Both the position numbers and the translations under genes were made by a program. 64,000 bases of DNA from CADCWN01 sp046328475. Lineage in GTDB: Bacteria; Chloroflexota; Chloroflexia; Thermomicrobiales; CADCWN01. Location: assembly GCA_046328475.1 (NCBI GenBank), contig JAXLWN010000023.1, positions 28,528 to 92,527 on the forward strand, in the 5' to 3' direction. The notes under the pieces are model-generated. The model searched no databases, was not told the DNA's origin, and worked only from the letters and a program-made list of their open reading frames with translations. Positions within the stretch are counted from its first letter, which is position 1; each line of letters starts with the position of its first letter. Shown here in pieces: positions 60,564 through 64,000 of the stretch.

Positions 60564-61847
60564 TCATGAGATGGCGCTGAGGACGGCGTTGCTGAAGTGG
60601 GTGAAACGGTGGCGGGTGGTGTGCCAGTTGGAGCGCATGGCGCGGTTGGTGAGGATGACGCAGGCGAGGTCGCGGTCGGGGTCGGCCCAGACGAGGGTGC
60701 CGGTGGCGCCGCCGTGGCTGTAGGTGGCGGGGGAGGCGAGGTCGGGGAATTCGGGGCCGCGCTTGGTGCCTTTGACCGACCAGCCGAGGCCCCAGGGGAC
60801 GGCGGGGCGCGGGAATTCGGGCGGGGCACCGTCGCGCAGGTCGGGGGCGAGGTCGGCGGGGGCGTCGGGCGGGGCGAACTGGATGGTGGTCATCTCGCGG
60901 ACGGTGGCGGGGCTGAGGAGGGGCGAGACGGCGTGGCGATCCCAGGGGACGATGCCGTAGCGCTGGCGGCCGTTGGCGGCGGGGAGGAAGAGGTCGAGGA
61001 AGCGGGCGAGGTCGCGCGGGGTGGTGAAGAGGCCGCCCCAGGGGATGCCGAGTTCGCGATAGTAGCGGGAGTTGGCCTGCTCGTAGGGTTCGCCCTCCTG
61101 GCCGGTGTCGGAGACCCAGGCGATGCGGTCGTCCCAGGCGGCGGGCGGGCGGAGGGAGCTGCTGACCATGCCGAGCGGGGCGAGGATGTCGTTGTGGACG
61201 AAGTCGTGGTAGTGGTCGATGGCGGGGGTGCCGAGGGGTTGGCCGAGGGTGGCGGTGGCGGCGCGGCCGACCGACTCGGCGGCGAGCAGGATGCCGGGGT
61301 TGCTGTAGTAGTGGTGCGTGCCGGGCGCAAAGAGGAGCGGGTGATGCGCCCAGGAGCGGACAAAATCGGTGAGCGGGCGATGGGCGCGGCGGAGGGCGAA
61401 GTTGTCGGGAGGGAAGCCGGGCAGGCCGGAGCAATGGGCGAGGCAGTGGCGGAGGGTGACGGCGCGGCGAAGGGGATCGGGTTCGGGGGTGTCGAGGAAT
61501 TCGGGGATGAGCGCGCCGAGCGGCTCGTCGAGTGAGAGGGCGCCGCGCTCGATCTGGAGGAGGGCGGCGGTGGCGGTGAAGGGTTTTGTCACTGAGGCGA
61601 CGGCCCAGATGGTGTCGGAGGTGACGGGTTGGTCGGTGCCGCGCCGCATGGTGCCGAGGTAGGCTTCGCCGATGATGTCGCCGTGGTGGAGGACGAGGGC
61701 ACCGACGCCGGGGACGATGCCGGCGGCGATCCAGGATTCGAGGATGGCGAAGGCGCGGCGGAGGGCGGCGGGGTTGTGGGCGTGACCGGGTTCGTCGTCG
61801 ATGACGATGCCGGAGAGGGGTTCTTCGCGGAGGGGTTCGGGGTACAT
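60564..61847 (-). CDS. serine hydrolase, class C beta-lactamase/esterase family
   Basis: 427 residues. S-x-x-K in WAVASVTKPFTATAALL (about 84-87), Y-x-N motif in THHYYSNPGILLAAES (about 178-180), and HGG in TYSHGGATGTLVW (about 387). TLRHCLAHCSGLPGF precedes the second motif. No signal peptide. ATG 61845-61847 has weak upstream pairing. Another member of the same broad family at 54184 is quite different in sequence. Substrate unknown; esterase or peptidase activity is as likely as beta-lactamase. Confidence 0.87.
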   Translation of the reverse strand: MYPEPLREEPLSGIVIDDEPGHAHNPAALRRAFAILESWIAAGIVPGVGALVLHHGDIIGEAYLGTMRRGTDQPVTSDTIWAVASVTKPFTATAALLQIERGALSLDEPLGALIPEFLDTPEPDPLRRAVTLRHCLAHCSGLPGFPPDNFALRRAHRPLTDFVRSWAHHPLLFAPGTHHYYSNPGILLAAESVGRAATATLGQPLGTPAIDHYHDFVHNDILAPLGMVSSSLRPPAAWDDRIAWVSDTGQEGEPYEQANSRYYRELGIPWGGLFTTPRDLARFLDLFLPAANGRQRYGIVPWDRHAVSPLLSPATVREMTTIQFAPPDAPADLAPDLRDGAPPEFPRPAVPWGLGWSVKGTKRGPEFPDLASPATYSHGGATGTLVWADPDRDLACVILTNRAMRSNWHTTRHRFTHFSNAVLSAIS

Positions 61848-61897
61848 GGGGCCTCCGATGAGAGGTGAGTCGGGTGGTTGGATAGTCGGATAGAAAT

Positions 61898-62013
61898 AGC
61901 GAGTAACGAGTGATGAGTGATGAGAGGGACGGATCCTTCGCTGCGCTCAGGATGACACCCCGGAGGCCATCGCCTTTCGTGTGTCATTCTGAGCAACGCG
62001 AAGAATCCGTCCC
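61898..62013. repeat. 7-base repeats plus CTTCGCTGCGCTCAG palindrome
   Basis: AACGAGT/GATGAGT units (61898-61925), then GGGACGGATCCTTCGCTGCG, CTCAGGATGACA (61926-61957) and its inverse TGTCATTCTGAGCAACGCGA, AGAATCCGTCCC (61982-62013). Second copy of the palindrome at 14045. The element ends eight bases before the dehydrogenase stop. Confidence 0.85.
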
Positions 62014-62021
62014 AGGTGCCG

Positions 62022-63065
62022 CTAGTAGAGCTGCTGTTTGTCGAGTTTGCTGCGCATTTTGTCGTAGTCGCCGTCGAGGTAGTAGCGGAGGTTTTCGCAG
62101 AAGAGGTCGGTGATCTTGGCGTCCTCGGTGTCGGCGGTGGAGGCGGAGTGGGGGTTGATGATCACGTTCGGCAGGTCCCAGAGGGGGCTGTCGGCGGGCA
62201 GGGGTTCCTTGCGGAAGACGTCGAGCGCGGCCCCGGCGATGCGGTTGTTGCGCAGGGCGTCGATCAGGGCGTCCTCATCGATCACCTGGCCGCGCGCGAT
62301 GTTGACGAGGATGGCGGTCGGCTTGAGCTGGGCGATGGCGGCGGCGTCGATCATGTTCTCGGTCTCGGGGGTGTGGGGCATGATCAGGACGACGACGTCG
62401 GCCTCGGCGAGCATGGTGTGGAGCTCGGCGCGCTGATAGACCTTGTCGACGCCGATCTCCTCGGCGGAGCGGTCGCGGCGCGGCAGGGCGGTGGTGCGCA
62501 TGCCGAAGGCGCGGGCGAGGCGCGCGACGTTGCTGCCGACGCGGCCGGGGCCGACGACGGCGAGGGTTTTGCTGGTCATCTCGCCAGCGCAGAAGCGGTT
62601 GAAGGAGTGTTTCTGCTTCTCTGCGAGCAGGTAGGCGGCGTTCTTGATGAACATCAGCGCGGCCATCATCACGAATTCGGCCAGGGGGCCGGCGTGGACG
62701 CCGCTGGAGGTGGTCACGATCACGTCGGTCTGGTCGAGGCCGAAGCGCTTGATCGCCGGGCCGACCCCGGCGCTGGTGGTCTGGATCCAGCGTAGGTTGG
62801 TGCCGAGGGTGGCGTAGTGGGGCGCGGTGTCGGTGTCGAGATCGAAGATGATCTCGGCCTGGGCGATCAGGTCGCGGAATTCGGCCTCCTGCGCGGGGGT
62901 GCGATTGGCAGGCGGGTGGTGGTCGGCGATGTAGGTCGGGGTGCCGAGCAGGTCGGGGCGGTTGATGACGTTGATGCGCGGATCGACCGCGCGGATGCGG
63001 TCGAGGAATTCGTCCCCCAGGGGGGTGGCGATCAGCAGGTTGACCGGGCCGGTTGTGGTGGTCAC
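62022..63065 (-). CDS. D-2-hydroxyacid dehydrogenase
   Basis: 347-residue NAD-dependent D-isomer-specific dehydrogenase. Substrate-side N-terminal domain, then the Rossmann motif in LAVVGPGRVGSNVARLARAF (about 162-181), the catalytic Arg in AILVNIARGQVIDEDAL (about 260), Glu in the FRKEPLP region, and His in VIINPHSASTADTED (about 312). It reduces 2-keto acids or oxidises D-2-hydroxyacids. Residue 1 is a GTG codon (63063-63065) with GGAG upstream. Possible substrates include hydroxypyruvate or glyoxylate, not determined. Confidence 0.92.
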   Translation of the reverse strand: MTTTTGPVNLLIATPLGDEFLDRIRAVDPRINVINRPDLLGTPTYIADHHPPANRTPAQEAEFRDLIAQAEIIFDLDTDTAPHYATLGTNLRWIQTTSAGVGPAIKRFGLDQTDVIVTTSSGVHAGPLAEFVMMAALMFIKNAAYLLAEKQKHSFNRFCAGEMTSKTLAVVGPGRVGSNVARLARAFGMRTTALPRRDRSAEEIGVDKVYQRAELHTMLAEADVVVLIMPHTPETENMIDAAAIAQLKPTAILVNIARGQVIDEDALIDALRNNRIAGAALDVFRKEPLPADSPLWDLPNVIINPHSASTADTEDAKITDLFCENLRYYLDGDYDKMRSKLDKQQLY

Positions 63066-63074
63066 GGTTACTCC

Positions 63075-63205
63075 AGTCGTCAGTCGTCAGTCGTCAGTCG
63101 TCAGTGCGTTCGTGCGTTCGTGTGTTTGTGCGTTGGAGTGGAGTGAGAGGATCATCCCACTCTCCACACTCTTCTCTCTTCTCTCTTCTCTCCTCACTCC
63201 TCTCC
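63075..63205. repeat. 7-base AGTCGTC, 8-base TGCGTTCG and 7-base TCTCTTC repeats
   Basis: Four AGTCGTC units (63075-63102), then TGCGTTCG-TGCGTTCG-TGTGTTTG-TGCGTT (63104-63133), then three TCTCTTC units (63173-63193) and CTCCTC-rich sequence up to one base before the stop (63206) of the next gene. Single-armed arrays of three different unit sequences in one spacer. Confidence 0.85.
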
Positions 63206-64000
63206 CTAGTGGGCGGGTGGGATGACGACGGGGGGGAGTTCGGTCTCGCGCACGGCGGCGTTGAAGTCGGCGAGTTCGCTGGCGAGGATTTCGCGTAGTT
63301 GGCCGAGTTGGAGATCGACGCGGGTTGAGAGGTCGGTGAAGACGCCGCGCGAGCCTTCGGTCGGGGCGGCGTCGGCGCTGGCGACGACGCCCGCGAGCGC
63401 GGCCAATTTGTTGTTGAGCTGGATCGGGAAGTTCAGCGGGTCCTCGTGCGCCTTCGAGCGGGTTTGCGTCAGTTCGTTCTCGATCTCGGTCAGGGCGTCG
63501 CGCAGGGCCTTGGCTTTCGCGGCGATGGCTTCCGCCTGCTCCGAGCCTTTGGTGCGCTCCACCCAGTTATCCACCTGCTGGCGGATGGCGCGGATGGAGA
63601 GGACCGTGTCGTGAGTCTCGGAGAGCTTGTCGCGAATCTGGCGCAGCAGGGCGAACTGGGCGTCGAGGTCGGCCTGGGTCGCGGCGGTGCGCGGGTCCTT
63701 GACGAAGTTGAAGCTGGCGCTGTGGGTCTCGCCGTTGACGGTGAGTTCGACGGTGTAGCGTCCCGGGGGCGCGAGTGGCCCGGTGACGCTGCCGGCCCAC
63801 ATGACGGTGCCGGGGACGTTTGTGGCGTCGGGATAGCGGGCATTCCAGTTGAAACGGTTCAGGCCGACCTTCGTGGTCGGTTTGGGGTCGTCGCCGCCGC
63901 CGTGGTCGCCCGCATCCTTCTTCTCGCCTTCGTCCGCGCCTTTGCTGGTGAAGGATTTGATCTCGGTGCCGGAGGCGTCGAGGAAGCGCAGTTTCAGCTG
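63206..64000 (-). CDS. BNR-repeat/sortilin-like glycosyl hydrolase-type protein, C-terminal part
   Basis: The gene continues past the right edge; 264 codons are visible. FLDASGTEIKSFTSKGADEG, GLNRFNWNARYPDATNVPGT, then PPGRYTVELTVNGETHSASF, KDPRTAATQADLDAQFALL, and a long helical C-terminus. This is the characteristic end of large exported proteins with WD40/YVTN/BNR (sortilin/VPS10-like) propellers: an immunoglobulin-like domain with D-x-x-G-x-x-I, N-R-F-x-W-x-x-R-Y-P, then P-G-x-Y-T-V. The N-terminal propeller is outside the window, so function cannot be read. Stop at 63206. Confidence 0.8.
   Translation of the reverse strand, partial: QLKLRFLDASGTEIKSFTSKGADEGEKKDAGDHGGGDDPKPTTKVGLNRFNWNARYPDATNVPGTVMWAGSVTGPLAPPGRYTVELTVNGETHSASFNFVKDPRTAATQADLDAQFALLRQIRDKLSETHDTVLSIRAIRQQVDNWVERTKGSEQAEAIAAKAKALRDALTEIENELTQTRSKAHEDPLNFPIQLNNKLAALAGVVASADAAPTEGSRGVFTDLSTRVDLQLGQLREILASELADFNAAVRETELPPVVIPPAH

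Noticed and set aside
1..64000. tRNA genes suggested by GGTTCGAA strings
   Set aside because: The strings are parts of 8-base tandem arrays (3511, 26660, 30020), without acceptor and anticodon stems; no tRNA cloverleaf was seen anywhere.

Overview
This is a GC-rich bacterial chromosome window. The best guess is Chloroflexota, near Thermomicrobia, but this is an inference from gene content and style and no rRNA or other marker is present to prove it. Supporting signs are the high GC content, SLH-anchored surface proteins, a RecD2 helicase, a LytR-CpsA-Psr protein, many sugar-acid enzymes, and intergenic spacers full of short tandem and palindromic repeats. I saw no rRNA, tRNA, CRISPR array, insertion sequence or origin.

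Layout. 0-4.6 kb: broken MFS transporter, MOSC protein, and a sugar-oxidation group (zinc alcohol dehydrogenase, SMP-30 lactonase, aldo/keto reductase). 4.6-13.9 kb: membrane GGDEF/HD-GYP protein, Tat-exported subtilase, peroxiredoxin with a strong promoter, BadF-type kinase, LytR-CpsA-Psr protein, Ldh2 dehydrogenase. 14.4-19 kb: a chain with 4-base overlaps (small protein, GT4 glycosyltransferase, PD40 lipoprotein, truncated thiL), then Rdx and thioredoxin-like proteins. 19-24 kb: MFS exporter, a lower-GC insertion with an orphan membrane protein, and recD2 behind a LexA-like box. 24-35.5 kb: mostly frameshifted genes (two GNATs, enoyl-CoA hydratase, S9 peptidase, Gfo/Idh oxidoreductase, methyltransferase, M28-like protein), an intact PQQ-type sugar dehydrogenase, and a likely non-coding RNA gene near 26.8-27.0 kb. 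35.8-47.4 kb: RCC1/SLH protein, phage-type adenine methyltransferase with a resolvase-like protein, broken dnaX, DinB protein, GT2 glycosyltransferase, beta-helix/SLH protein. 47.6-64 kb: large XRE/NB-ARC/TPR regulator, MFS exporter, ECF sigma factor facing a VOC protein, two serine beta-lactamase-fold hydrolases, KDG kinase with KDPG aldolase, an unrecognised two-gene operon, decayed genes, a D-2-hydroxyacid dehydrogenase, and the C-terminus of a BNR-repeat protein.

How it fits together. Much of the metabolism concerns oxidising sugars and sugar acids: aldose or alcohol dehydrogenase, lactonase, periplasmic sugar dehydrogenase, then KDG kinase and KDPG aldolase to pyruvate. Surface biology is the other theme (two SLH proteins, LytR-CpsA-Psr, two glycosyltransferases, exported protease). 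The most striking non-genic signal is a set of about 15 spacers filled with tandem repeats of constant 7-base (sometimes 8-base) period but different sequence, usually in inverted pairs that begin at stop codons. About one third of the genes carry frameshifts. Some, such as dnaX, are probably sequence errors, while truncated genes (thiL, an ADH fragment, GrpB, an AlbA_2-type protein) look genuinely decayed.
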